DNA of 17,435 nucleotides from Jimgerdemannia flammicorona (GCA_003990745.1 RBNI01002815.1:1-17435); one strand, 5' to 3'; counted from the first letter of the stretch, positions 1 through 9,300 are shown. A program made the numbers and translations. Notes: a model not told the origin generated them from the letters alone.

Positions 1-1330
1 CCCCACCCCCTTTTGATGAAAGACCACTTTGTCAAACACCATCTCCACCTGCCCCTCACTCTGTTCACAGATCTCTTCTATCAGACAGTAATATTGCCTA
101 CCCTGTGGACCCCAACCAACCCACTACCCAGTCAGCAGATCTCCCATTAACCCTTCCCATCTTGATAACTCCTCTTACATACCCATCTGTCACCCCTTCT
201 CAAAAACAAAGAGCCAATGTCTAGCTAGCCCTACCCACACTACTAAAACCTACCTTATAGTCAGCCAACCATTGCCTATATCACCCACTAACTGAGATTT
301 CAAATCCTCCCAGTGATCTCTCTCTCTATCTGGCCTCCTCTCCATACCCAGCTGGTCTCCTACTACTATCTAAAAGTCCCCCAGAACCTCACACTCTCTC
401 AGCCAATATTCTGACATCTGTATAAATCTCCCAACTTGCTCTATATTATAACACTCCTCACAATCAAATCAGCCACCATCTACCAGATGTCCAGTACAGA
501 AATTCAATATGATATTCCTCTGCAGCATCTATCACCATATTACTCAGAACTTGAGAGAAAGCCACCTCTGCACCTTAGCACTTTACAATCAGACTTCTGC
601 CTAGTCCTACTCCTCACCAATCCTCACTGCCTGCTAACTACTTGGCCAAAGATCTTGGCCAAGTCTCTGCTGACACTCTACTCCATTATCAAAATCAAAC
701 TCAGTAAGTAGAATACCCCCCAGAAGTAGTCTGTCTCATTGCCATATAGCTGGACCCCATAGTATCTCTCCCTTATTGCTTTGCCAGTGTAGGCCTATTC
801 GGTGTGCTCTATCCACTACCCCCCACCAGAAGTCCTTATACTGTAGCCATTGGCTTCCATCCAGACTCACTATAGAGAGCAAATCTCCTGAGAACCCTCA
901 CAGGGAGAATCTCATCTCTCACACCTTCTGCATCAGTGGCACCCAACCTTCTCCCTATAAATCAACAGTCCTTTTCAACCACCAAGCTTATAAGTAGTGC
1001 AGCCTCTTGAGAAAGTCCACTAGACCCAGCCCTCTCTGAACCACTAGTGTTACCAGAGTATCCCAATTGATCTGCGACCACCTTCTTGCCCAAATCTAGT
1101 CTCTAGCTAGTTTCATCAGTCTCTTTACCATCCAAGCTGGAAAGTCTAAATGATATATAACATACCATAGCTTAGGGAACCAGTAGATATTCAGGACTGA
1201 TACCCGGTCTGCTAGAGAGATATAGTGCCCTCTCTATCCTCTAAGAGCCTCTCCTCAAATGGCCACCCTCCTTTCTTCTCAAGATCTTATAGTCCTCAAA
1301 CTTCTTATCTTTAAACTGTTCTGTTGTCTT
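1..1330 (-). pseudogene. LINE-type (non-LTR) retrotransposon ORF2 relic, C-terminal RT thumb and downstream region
   Basis: Read from ~1260 down to 1 on the minus strand, one frame runs through with only stop codons and no visible indel. At 1230-1020 it gives SLADRVSVLNIYWFPKLWYV, then a PAWMVKRLMKLARD block and QRGLGLVDFLKR. This resembles the 'SLAGR..lln....kLwyv...p.w....' and 'GGLGlvd' blocks that follow the catalytic RT domain in LINE ORF2 proteins. A CEEC pair occurs near 440, but I cannot assign it to a known zinc finger. More than a dozen TGA/TAG/TAA codons interrupt the frame, mostly where Arg, Gln or Trp would fit. The catalytic RT domain (FADD-type motif) is not present; the similarity fades at ~1330 and a frameshift is possible near 1240-1260. 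The left end lies outside the window. I infer a dead, 5'-truncated copy; the clade is not determined. Confidence 0.6.
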
Positions 1331-1869
1331 CTGGATTCACTTGCTTGGAATTGAATAGAGGACTGGAACTTCTATACTTCTTAAATAGTTGTAGATTTTG
1401 AATACTTGAGTATTTTAATACTTAACTACTGACTTTATTTCAAAAGAAATGAGAGAAGTATTTATACAAAATATAATTCAATAGTTGCTAAGTTATAAAA
1501 CTAAATATAAATTCCAATAACTAAATAAATGAGATACTTGAATATAGAAAACTTTATATTGTAAGTACAAATTCAAGTATCTGTACAATTGGTTATATAA
1601 GATCAGAATATTGAAATTTCTGACAGTTATACAAGATCAGAATACTAGAAGAATTTCAACAGTTATATAAAGAACTTAGAGCAGAATGTTCAGAATCCTG
1701 GAGACTTTATCTTCATCATGATCATTAAGGCTAAAGATTGAAGACAGGATGTTTTTGAAGGAAATGAGATCAGCAAACATTTTATCTATTTTATATGTTT
1801 TATATGTTTTATGTATTTTTCATATGTTGCATGTGTCAATATAATATCATCACTGATAATGTTATCATA
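1331..1869. other. AT-rich decayed intergenic DNA, no gene seen
   Basis: Strongly AT-rich sequence begins abruptly after the LINE relic. It contains short recurring words such as GATCAGAATA (around 1600 and 1632) and a run of TTTTATATGT-type repeats at ~1785-1825. No reading frame, tRNA or transposon end is convincing. The composition fits very old repeat DNA heavily converted from C:G to T:A. Confidence 0.5.
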
Positions 1870-2490
1870 TTTAATAGTGGTAGAGAGGAGAGCAAAGAGA
1901 TCAGGAACTCTCCAATCTATAAGGTTCTCCTCTACTAAGTAGGGAATAAAGGTGAGATCTTGAGGGGGTCTAACCTAGATACTGGGGCCTTGGAATATCA
2001 AGATTATCCTTATAAGAATTGAACAGAATTGTCCTGGAGAATAGGATTCTAGAACTCTTCTATCTCATCACTTCTGAAAGTGATGGTAGATTGGGCTTCT
2101 GTGGCCACTATGGCCTCTAGTACATCTATGTGATAGGCTGATAATTTCTTAAAGTCTGAGACTCTGATATACTCTAAGTTAGAGATTAAGTAAGATATAT
2201 GCCTGAAGATCTGATGGATCTTTTTGACTACCCTCAATTTATATGCATTTATAGAGATGGTATCTTATATCTCTTAGAGACTGGCCTGAGAGAATTCCTA
2301 GTAGAGGAGGTTTCTTATTTCATATTCCTACTATATTTAGAGGCATTTGGTAGTAATAGTGATTCTTATTTCTATTTCACAGTAATAGAGGATAAAGTAG
2401 TAAGAGTCATCAGTACTCAGGTTGAGGCTAAGAGTTCTTCTAGTGTAGGTCCTCATGGATCTTCTGATATCTTAGAATATTCTTTCTTGA
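1870..2490 (-). pseudogene. Unidentified decayed coding relic
   Basis: On the minus strand one frame reads from ~2460 to ~1870 with protein-like composition and many stops. The longest uninterrupted part is 2237-2049, about 60 residues, including KKLSAYHIDVLEAIVATEAQ, and it ends at a TAG. After that stop the same frame continues with NPILQDNSVQFL and then a run of TAA/TAG/TGA codons at places where Gln or Arg would fit. The pattern matches the C-to-T nonsense changes proven elsewhere in the window. I do not recognise the protein family and no catalytic motif is visible. A competing plus-strand ORF (2199-2495, 98 codons) covers part of the same DNA; I consider it less likely because its composition looks random. 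This could also be non-coding. Confidence 0.25.
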
Positions 2491-2499
2491 ACTGAGAAG

Positions 2500-3310
2500 T
2501 CTTGGTAGTTCCTAGACCTTAAGGTTTGGTGAGCAGCAGGTATTTTTATTTATAGTGAGTCTTTAAACTATTTTGAGATTTTGTAAGGTTTGTTTAAGTT
2601 ACTGCTACTGTAGTTCCTTAGTCCTTCTTTATATTCTTTGAGATATCTATCTTGTAGTTATGATGACTCATAGTTAGTCATCATTGCTCATCTTATAGTC
2701 TGGGTGAGTCATGCCATATGATTTTCTTATACTCTGATCTGGTGGCTTATAAGGAAAGACTGTCTCCTGTAATGATATCACTATTTTGAGATTACTGTTA
2801 AAATATACTAAAGATAGTAAATAATATACTGATAGTAGTATCTATAGATTATTCTCTTAAGAGATAGTCTGAGTTATTATAAGTTTTAGTAAAGTAGAAA
2901 TAAATTATATTTATTTACTTAAATTATCATATTTATTATATTTAATATATTAGAATTAGTAATATAGATCTGAGTAATATACATATATAAAGATTATATG
3001 AAATTATATATAAGCTATAAATTATTATGATATATAATAATAATAAGAATTTTAACACTTTTACTCAATAAGATAATATATAGAAATATAAGTAGAAAAC
3101 TAAATATTATAAGAAAGATATACAAACTAAGCAGTAACTATAAATAAACTAAAAAGAAGCTATTTATATATAAAAATATAAAATATAGATAAGTCTTAGT
3201 AGTGGAAAATTTAAATATAAAAGAACTAATAGAAATTAATAAATAATAATAATACAATATTTAAATAAGAGAAATATAAAATAAAGTGATATAATATATA
3301 AATATTACTC
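2500..3310. other. Extremely AT-rich decayed DNA, no gene seen
   Basis: From about 2780 onward the sequence is almost only A and T, with many TATA/AATAAT runs and hardly any CpG. No ORF of note, RNA gene or transposon end can be supported. It resembles the AT-rich blocks left by heavy RIP-like mutation of repeats, though no homologous copy in the window proves this. Confidence 0.5.
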
Positions 3311-3446
3311 CTAATGAGTCTTAATAAGTTGATTATAATTATTTTGAGTTATTTTAAATCAACTCATTAAACTTAACTTTGACTTAATTCAAATTGATTT
3401 CTATTATTTAAATCAAGATTCAAGTTGATTTAAATTAACTCATTAG
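3311..3446. repeat. Short inverted-repeat element, MITE-like or hairpin
   Basis: CTAATGAGT at 3311-3319 is matched in inverse by ACTCATTAG at 3438-3446. The flanking bases also pair loosely (TTAATAAGTTGATT against AATCAACTT/TTAAATTAACT types). Related words such as AAATCAACTCATTA recur inside (around 3356). The ~136-bp unit could fold into an imperfect hairpin. It may be a MITE or the remnant of a DNA-transposon end. AT-richness makes chance pairing easier, so confidence is modest. Confidence 0.35.
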
Positions 3447-3805
3447 AAGTACTAACTCTTAGATAATACATATATGAGAATGTCTTTTTAGTAGTGATTT
3501 TTTTATTAAAAAATCTGATTTTTTATATTTATATTTTCTGTTAAAAATATAACTCAATTCATCTAATTTTAATTTTTTTTTTTTGATAAAATTTTATTTA
3601 AAGGTAAAAAAAGTATAAAAAATCAATAGTTAAAATATTTTTAAAAAGTTATTATAATTTTCAGACATAAATTTTTAAAAATTTGTAGCCAAATTTGACT
3701 ATATTACTATCTAAGAGATATATAGACTTCTGGCCCCTTTCTATTCTAAAAAATATTCTATAATAATTTGATATATACTTACTATTTAATACTAATATAA
3801 GCTTA

Positions 3806-3807
<2 letters not shown>

Positions 3808-3837
<30 letters not shown>
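3808..3837. repeat. 30-nt poly-T tract (poly-A on the minus strand)
   Basis: An uninterrupted run of 30 T residues. Read on the minus strand it is a poly-A tail following sequence that comes from 3838 upward, so it may mark the 3' end of a minus-strand retroposon (LINE, SINE or processed transcript) whose body would lie between 3838 and the LTR at 4292. I could not identify that body, and no Pol III box pair is convincing. It could also be a simple microsatellite. Confidence 0.6.
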
Positions 3838-3838
<1 letters not shown>

Positions 3839-4291
3839 GTTTTACAGACTCAGAGTTCTGCAGATTTTTATTAGAAGGAAATTTAGAGTATATAGGCCAA
3901 AACTCTCTCCTACTATCTATTGAGCACTGCTTGCTTATTAAATCTAGACTAGCTATTATCCAGTAGCTTAACCATACTAAGTGTAGCAGGGCCTAATGTA
4001 TTCTGCACACTATACTCTTTCTATCATCAAAGAGAAATTAGCTATATATCAATGACCAAAAGTATATGTCCAAAACTCTAATATATATATATACAAGGCT
4101 ATATCCAAGCTGAATAGAATAGCTCCTATCACCCTAAGTGAAATGATAAATAAAGAAAAACCTTTTCTCAAAGTACAGAATAGTAAATAGGACCTAGTTC
4201 TCCTAAGTGAGATAAGTAGAGAACTTATACATGAGATGAGAGAAGACCTCTAATATCTCACTACTCAAGCCTATCGGCCTCAATCATACAT
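3838..4291. other. Unassigned sequence between poly-T and the LTR
   Basis: About 450 bp of moderately AT-rich sequence immediately left of element A. It has no supported ORF on either strand. A short ATATATATATATAT run lies at ~4081-4092. The bases before the LTR (CATACAT) would hold the target-site duplication of element A, but the matching right flank is lost because the 3' LTR is truncated. Confidence 0.4.
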
Positions 4292-4400
4292 TGTAAGCGC
4301 ATAATCTCCAAGTCACAGAAATTGCATGTCACCCTCTTAACAAGCCACTGAACTCATATATAACCTCTGAACAAATCTGGAAATCACCTGCATGATCATG

Positions 4401-4456
4401 AAGCTGAGTCAAACAGAAGTCACAGCATACAAAGCTGAGTCAATACAAAGTCACAG
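4401..4456 (+). promoter_or_regulatory. 31-bp tandem repeat with two TGAGTCA (AP-1/Gcn4-type) sites in U3
   Basis: AAGCTGAGTCAAACAGAAG begins a unit at 4401 that repeats at 4432 with a few changes. Each unit carries TGAGTCA (4405-4411 and 4436-4442), the consensus bound by fungal Gcn4/Cpc1-type bZIP factors. Both sites are also kept in the 3' LTR (12996-13002 and 13027-13033). Another, TGACTCA, lies at 5742-5748. Function is inferred from the motif only. Confidence 0.4.
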
Positions 4457-4579
4457 AATACAAGATTCACACAAATGGAATCTTACCAATCAAGAACAGA
4501 TACATATATACCAAGCCCCAAGATATGTCAAAATGGAGAACCAAAACAAATAACAACCACAACTTCCAACCACACAAAT

Positions 4580-5677
4580 ATGACCACCAAGATCTATAAC
4601 CGTATCCGCACTGACATTTGGAATGCCATTGTCAACCAAGCCACACCCCCTCTGCCCCTCATGAATATCTATAGTCTAGTACCCCTCTACTTCATGGAAG
4701 CCCGATGGAATGCCCTGAACATGCTTAATGAGGCCCACTGAATTGAACAAATCTCAAGCTACTACCAGATCGGCTGCCTCCTAGAAGATATGGTCGAACA
4801 CCACCATGATACAGACATTACCCAGATGTCTCAACACCAGAAGCTCATCGCCCGCAAACACCAAGAACTCTTCTATGAGTACAGCACCTTTATTACCTGC
4901 CTTCGAGTTACTACCAGCAAAATGATTGCTACCCTATCCTTCAGGTAAATCAATGACATGATACAAGAACTCAACCACAAGTATCTCAAATATGTTCAGA
5001 CTACCGACAGAACCTTCCTACACCCCGATGACTACATCCTGCAAATGTCCCAAGTTGGATATGCCATGAAAGATGTCTACGATATAATCCACTTCGATGA
5101 AAATGAAGCAGAAGACAATGATCCCTCTGACGCCGACATGACCTCAAGCCAAGGATCTCTACCAACCCTGATCACACCGCCAACCTTGCCAATGAACTTA
5201 CAACAGTTCATAACCACATATGAGACTTATTGAGACAATGACCACTGGCATAAATACTAACCTGCATTCATCCCCGATTACTTCAACTACGACAAAGAGA
5301 CTAAAAAACACAATCTATACCTTCAGACAACCCTCGAGATCGAACCAACCACTCCACCACCTGAGTATGAGTAACATGAACTACAGCCGCCAGTATACTA
5401 CAATCCCATGACTCATAGTGCTGTAACCTACAGAAGGTATGCAGACAGCAAATCCGATGAAAACGAAGATGATGCACCACTTCTTCACCCCCTAACACCT
5501 TATCCAGCATACAAGACAGACGATGCTATCCTGTGAGATGGAGATGAAGTTCCAATGTATTATTACCTCAGCTAACAAAGAGAAGTAATCTACGAACCAC
5601 TCTTCCTAGATGACTACTTCATCAGAGATGATGTCATCGATGGTGATGTCATTAAAGACTATCCAGACAGTGCCTAA
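4580..5677 (+). pseudogene. LTR-encoded ORF, 5' LTR copy (365 codons, unknown function)
   Basis: One frame runs from ATG 4580 to TAA 5675-5677, entirely inside the U3 of the LTR. It has seven internal stops (4739, 4946, 5231, 5258, 5372, 5534, 5573) and no frameshift. Two are shown to be mutations by the 3' LTR: TAA 4946 is CAA at 13537, and TAA 5258 is CAA at 13849. The predicted product is soluble-looking and largely helical, without membrane segments or signal peptide. It has an acidic stretch around 5090-5140 (DENEAEDNDPSDAD) and an acidic tail (DDVIDGDVIKDYPDS). I recognise no domain. The frame is open somewhat further upstream, but the ATG at 4475 looks mutational (ACA in the other LTR), so 4580, shared by both LTRs, is preferred. 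Confidence 0.6.
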
Positions 5678-5867
5678 AACCTATAAATAGCTTAGCAGTC
5701 ATAGTATAGTTAGATTAGCCTTGTATGACATGACTGTGAACTGACTCAGCAGTCAGACGACCTCTTGACATATCAGATCACCATTATACTATGTGACTGT
5801 ATTCCAACTCAGCAAGGCACTTAGTGCTACATCCATATCTAGTATAATCCAGATAGCCCCTCACTAG

Positions 5868-5875
5868 TATAAATA
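5868..5875 (+). promoter_or_regulatory. TATA box of the LTR promoter
   Basis: TATAAATA followed by a C-rich tract (CCCCCTCCCCC). The same box and tract occur at the matching place in element B's LTR (14492-14499, minus strand), whose upstream half is otherwise very different. Transcription start, and so the U3/R border, is expected ~25-35 bp downstream, around 5900. Confidence 0.7.
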
Positions 5876-5992
5876 CCCCCTCCCCCAGACCTCAGAATAT
5901 GAGACCTGAACAATCCAAACACAACTCCTGAGCACTTCCCCACATTATCCCTTCATACAACTACTCCTAGTATGGCAATATCATAAATAGTG

Positions 5993-5998
5993 AATAAA
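5993..5998 (+). terminator. AATAAA polyadenylation signal in R
   Basis: AATAAA about 120 bp after the TATA box, conserved in B's LTR (14361-14366, minus strand). In the 3' LTR this signal would end the genomic RNA, but that part of A's 3' LTR has been lost. Confidence 0.55.
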
Positions 5999-6082
5999 TC
6001 TATTTAATAACCCACAAACCACTCTTAAGTAAATCCGCTCCCTGTTAGGTCCTACTCCTAACCCCATCACGAAATTTCCTAA

Positions 6083-6110
6083 TTGGGTATTGTCTGCAGT
6101 GATACACCAA
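6083..6110 (+). other. Imperfect palindrome at the LTR/internal border, possible primer-binding region
   Basis: TTGGGTATTGT-CTGCAG-TGATACACCAA is a loose inverted repeat centred on CTGCAG. The corresponding piece of B (~14245-14275, minus strand) keeps it. TGGGTATTG could be a tRNA-type primer-binding site since such sites begin with TGG, but I could not match it to a particular tRNA. Self-priming, known for some fungal chromoviruses, is an alternative. Confidence 0.3.
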
Positions 6111-6178
6111 TTCAACTAAGCTGGTCTTAGTTTCTTAAACTTTCTGAAATATGGAAAATCCTGAATATTCAGAACTAG

Positions 6179-8314
6179 TCCGAAAAAGGACTTTGGTTGA
6201 GACATCAACCCGATCTTGAAATCAATAAGCGTAGAGGATGTACTCCATACGAAATTGATCTTGACCATAAGAAAACAGTCTTCCAGAATATCCAGAACTT
6301 CCAGAAAACCCTTCCAGAACTACGTAATGGTTACCCTAAAAAGCAACCCTCTTACAACTTGGTAGCAGCAGTTTACAATCCAATTCTGTTTCAAGATGCT
6401 TCCTCACCTCGCTACAAACCCTTCTGCGAATTCCTACAAGTTGGTATAAAGCCCAACCTCTGAACTGAAATTTATCCTGAACCATCTGACAATCTGGAGA
6501 GAATTGAACCTGACGTACAAGGACAATTTGACCTCCACACCTGCAACAAGTGGGACAAACTTCATTCAAAGAAAGAAGTACTCCGATTAAATTAGCAAAT
6601 AGGTGAATACCTATTCACCAAACTCCTTGCACTACACCCAGCAAGTCAGGATGAAGAAGGTCTTATAGAAGTCTTCTTTACTCTTCTCAACAAGAGTTTT
6701 GTCAGCTCCACAAATCCGAGTGACCTAGGACAACCAGTAGCAGTCTTTCTAGCCTTAGTTCCTCACGAAGCCCAAGCCTCTGTAGCCAAGTGGCTCAACT
6801 CTACCGACTTTCACTATACCAGGACCAAGACCGCATTATACTATTGATTCTAAAACAGCAAGACCCACCATATTCTTAAGGAAAAAGCAAGAGAAACCCT
6901 TCATCAACTACCGGATCCCGAACCTGAAGCAGGCCCTGCTACAGCTCTACCTGAATCTGAAACCAATACCGAACCAGAACTTGACTTTGAATTAAGTCCA
7001 TCTGAAATCAGATATACAACTGATTCTGTCTACTTTGACGCCGAGCAAACCCAATTACATGGGGACCAAACCGAAGAGGAGGAGGAGTATCTCAGTGAAT
7101 TTGATCCCGAATACACTACTGAAGGAGACGAACCTCCATCCGGACAGAACACACCTACACAGCAACAGACAGCTATCTATCAAGCCCTTACTCCAGACCC
7201 ACAACTATTACTCCAGTAACTTACACAGACCCAAAGAACCCCATCACACTCTGCACCAGTATCTCAAGTAGTATCAGTAACACCACTACCAGCAGTCCAA
7301 CTGCCTCTAGTAAACAACATGGCAAACCAACAGATTCTAGACCTTACAGCCCAGGTAGCCATAATGGCAGCAACCATTACTGCCTTAGCCAAACAGACCT
7401 GACCTACAAAAAATCTAAGTCTACCTACCTTCAATGGTACTGCACAAGAAGTCCAAAGCTTTATTAGTGTAGTTGACACCAACTTCAAAGCCAATCAATG
7501 GACCAATGAATAAGTTGCTGACTGTGTTCTGACAAACAATCAAGACCACACTCTGGAACAACTCTTTGCTACCACTACAGCCTATGTCTGCCGAGTTGTT
7601 ATATTCTTCCAAGGACCTGCCAAAGAATGGTGGTGAACCCTTCCTGAAAAGCCCCTCACATGGGACACCCGACCTGCAGTAGTTGCTCAGAATGCAGCAA
7701 ATAATGCACCAGGATATGGAGTCCATCCTGCAGCCCCTGGACTTAAACAACTCATGATTGCTCAATATTGCAGCAAAACCATGATTGCTGAATCCTGAGT
7801 AAAACTCTGCAACCTCAAATTTGATGTACATGGCAAGGAGAAATTCAAAACCTTCTGTACAAAACTCAAGTTACTCCTGAACACTGTTGGCTTAGAATAT
7901 ATTGCCAATGATGAAGCACGAAATGGTACAAGAGCAGATCATTTATTTGATACCCTGCCTGAATGGCTTATAAGAAAAATCCAAGAATAAGGATACTCAG
8001 TTGGTTGTGACCACCAACAATGGTGCCTGGCAAGAATCAAGACTATGGTCAAGCAGATCCTAACAGCTGGACCCATTCTGCCCCAAAGACAATTCAACAA
8101 CAAGGAAAAGACTTGGACCAAGAAAGAAGAACCCAAGCATGAAGTATCCCGAGCTCCCTCATCATCCACTTCATGGACACCCAGAAATCATGAACCCACT
8201 CAGCTGAGTACCTTCAAGAAACTTGCTGAAGGTGAAAGGAATAAACTTAGAAGAAGCAGAGCATGCTTCTATTGCCGAAAGACAGGATACATGGCCAGTG
8301 CCTGCTCCAACTGA
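6179..8314 (+). pseudogene. gag: gag region of element A polyprotein
   Basis: N-terminal ~700 codons of the polyprotein frame. The ancestral start is not clear because no in-frame ATG lies near the left end; 6179 is the first codon after an in-frame TAG. An acidic, Glu/Pro-rich linker spans ~6940-7150. A retrotransposon-gag capsid-like domain follows at ~7430-8010, with FFQGPAKEWW as a typical landmark. A CCHC-type zinc knuckle lies at 8264-8305 (CFYCRKTGYMASAC), with Tyr (TAC) in place of the zinc-binding His, a single C-to-T change. Ten internal stops are scattered through it and another closes it at 8312, directly after the knuckle; the same frame continues into the dUTPase. Gag would form the virus-like particle. 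Not functional here. Confidence 0.8.
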
Positions 8315-8386
8315 AAACCCCAAACAGCAATACGAGCAACTGTTACCACCCTGCACCACCTCAACAATCTGACCACCAGAACACTA

Positions 8387-8791
8387 GACTTTGTCAAATT
8401 AAGACAAACTGCTAAGGCCCCAACCAAAGGAAGTCAAAAAGCAGCTGGATATGACCTGTATGCAGCTGAAGAAGTTACAGTCTCTAACCGAGAAGTCAAG
8501 CAAGTCTACATAGAAATTGGTATCCAAATTCCTGAAGGATATGTTGGAAGAATATGCTGTTGCAATAGCCTAGCATTGAAAGAACTCTCAGTAGAAGGAG
8601 GAGTCATTGACGAAGATTACACAGGCGAAATTATTGTTCTCATCTGAAACCACAGTTGGACACCCTTCAAGATCCCTATAGGCTTCTGTATTGCTCAGAT
8701 CCTATTCGAAAAAATCGAGTCAAACCTGACAGTCAAGGAAGTCTCTGAACTACTGCACACCATCTGAGGATCCAAAGGATTTGGCTCATCA
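8387..8791 (+). pseudogene. dUTPase domain between gag and protease
   Basis: Trimeric dUTPase family, which hydrolyses dUTP to dUMP and limits uracil in cDNA. The five motifs appear in order: I, AAGYDLYAAEE (~8447); II, GRICCCNSLALK (~8549), where CCCNS stands for the usual PRS-type core; III, GGVIDEDYTGEI (~8600) with the catalytic-loop Asp; IV, GFCIAQILFEKI (~8681); V, GSKGFGSS (8768-8791). Stops interrupt it at 8645 and 8765. The TGA at 8765 is where motif V normally has Arg, and element B has CAA there, so the ancestor was probably CGA. Length (~135 codons) matches a full domain. It is in frame with gag and protease, so it would be released by proteolysis or act as part of the polyprotein. 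Confidence 0.85.
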
Positions 8792-8815
8792 AACAAGGCC
8801 CCAGTCCAACCTACC

Positions 8816-9300
8816 ATGAACAAAGAAGAACAATTCTATAAGAAAATCGAAGACAGATATGTACCAAGTGGCCGATGCCTCCATGGCATTGGAATGTACT
8901 CTTCCCACATAATTGATGATTACTTCTCTTATATCAATGAACTGGCTCAAAGAAGAACCAACAGAAGGAAAGCTCTTACAACTGAAATCACTACCATTGG
9001 ATCAGACAAACTGCTTACACTTAAAGCTTTTGTCAATCGAGCACCTGTCAAGATTATGATAGACAGTAGTGCCTCAGGCAATTTTATCAATGAAGAAACA
9101 GCCAACAGACTCAAGGTCTTCACCTCTCCGGTACAACAAACTCAAGCAGTTGCTATAGCTGATGGAACCTCACATGTCATTAGCAAGAAAGTCTGCAACC
9201 TACCCTTCTGAATTAGTGACTATTGAGTACATGTTACCCTCCAGATTGTACCACTTCCTGATAATGAAATCATCCTTAGAACTCCATGGTTAAAACAAGA
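8816..9300 (+). pseudogene. Retropepsin-like aspartic protease region
   Basis: The active-site segment VKIMIDSSASGNFINEE contains Asp at 9062, but the canonical D-S/T-G triad reads DSS: Gly has become Ser (AGT at 9068-9070). Element B keeps DSGA at the same site (16173-16184, minus strand), so the change is a G-to-A mutation private to A. Downstream, NEIILRTPWLKQENP (~9265) fits the ILG.PWL-type second landmark of these proteases. Stops at 9209 and 9224 (LPF*ISDY*VH) are shared with B. The protease would cut the polyprotein; this copy is doubly inactivated. About 180 bp of linker precede it. Confidence 0.8.

Larger units (their letters stand above)
4292..6069 (+). repeat. 5' LTR of element A (unusually long, ORF-bearing U3)
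   Basis: Starts with TGTAAGCGCATAATC at 4292, the same bases that follow the polypurine tract at 12883. The first ~1.1 kb aligns along its length with 12883-13999. The right end is inferred: CCCCATCA at 6062-6069 gives a TG...CA terminus, followed by TTGGGTATTG as a possible primer-binding region. It cannot be confirmed because the other LTR copy is cut. U3 holds a long open frame (4580-5677), R/U5 begin after the TATA box at 5868, and an AATAAA lies at 5993. At ~1.78 kb it is long for a fungal gypsy LTR. Confidence 0.85.

Noticed and set aside
436..997. Plus-strand ORFs of 91 and 73 codons
   Set aside because: No family features; the minus strand carries the LINE frame across the same bases.
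4475..4741. ATG at 4475 as the start of the LTR ORF
   Set aside because: The 3' LTR has ACA at the same codon and an in-frame TAA shortly after, so this ATG probably arose by mutation of ACG. The ATG shared by both LTRs (4580/13171) is preferred.
7264..7831. Minus-strand ORFs of 76 and 136 codons within gag
   Set aside because: They lie opposite the clear gag frame and have no family features; they are shadows of the C/A-rich coding strand.
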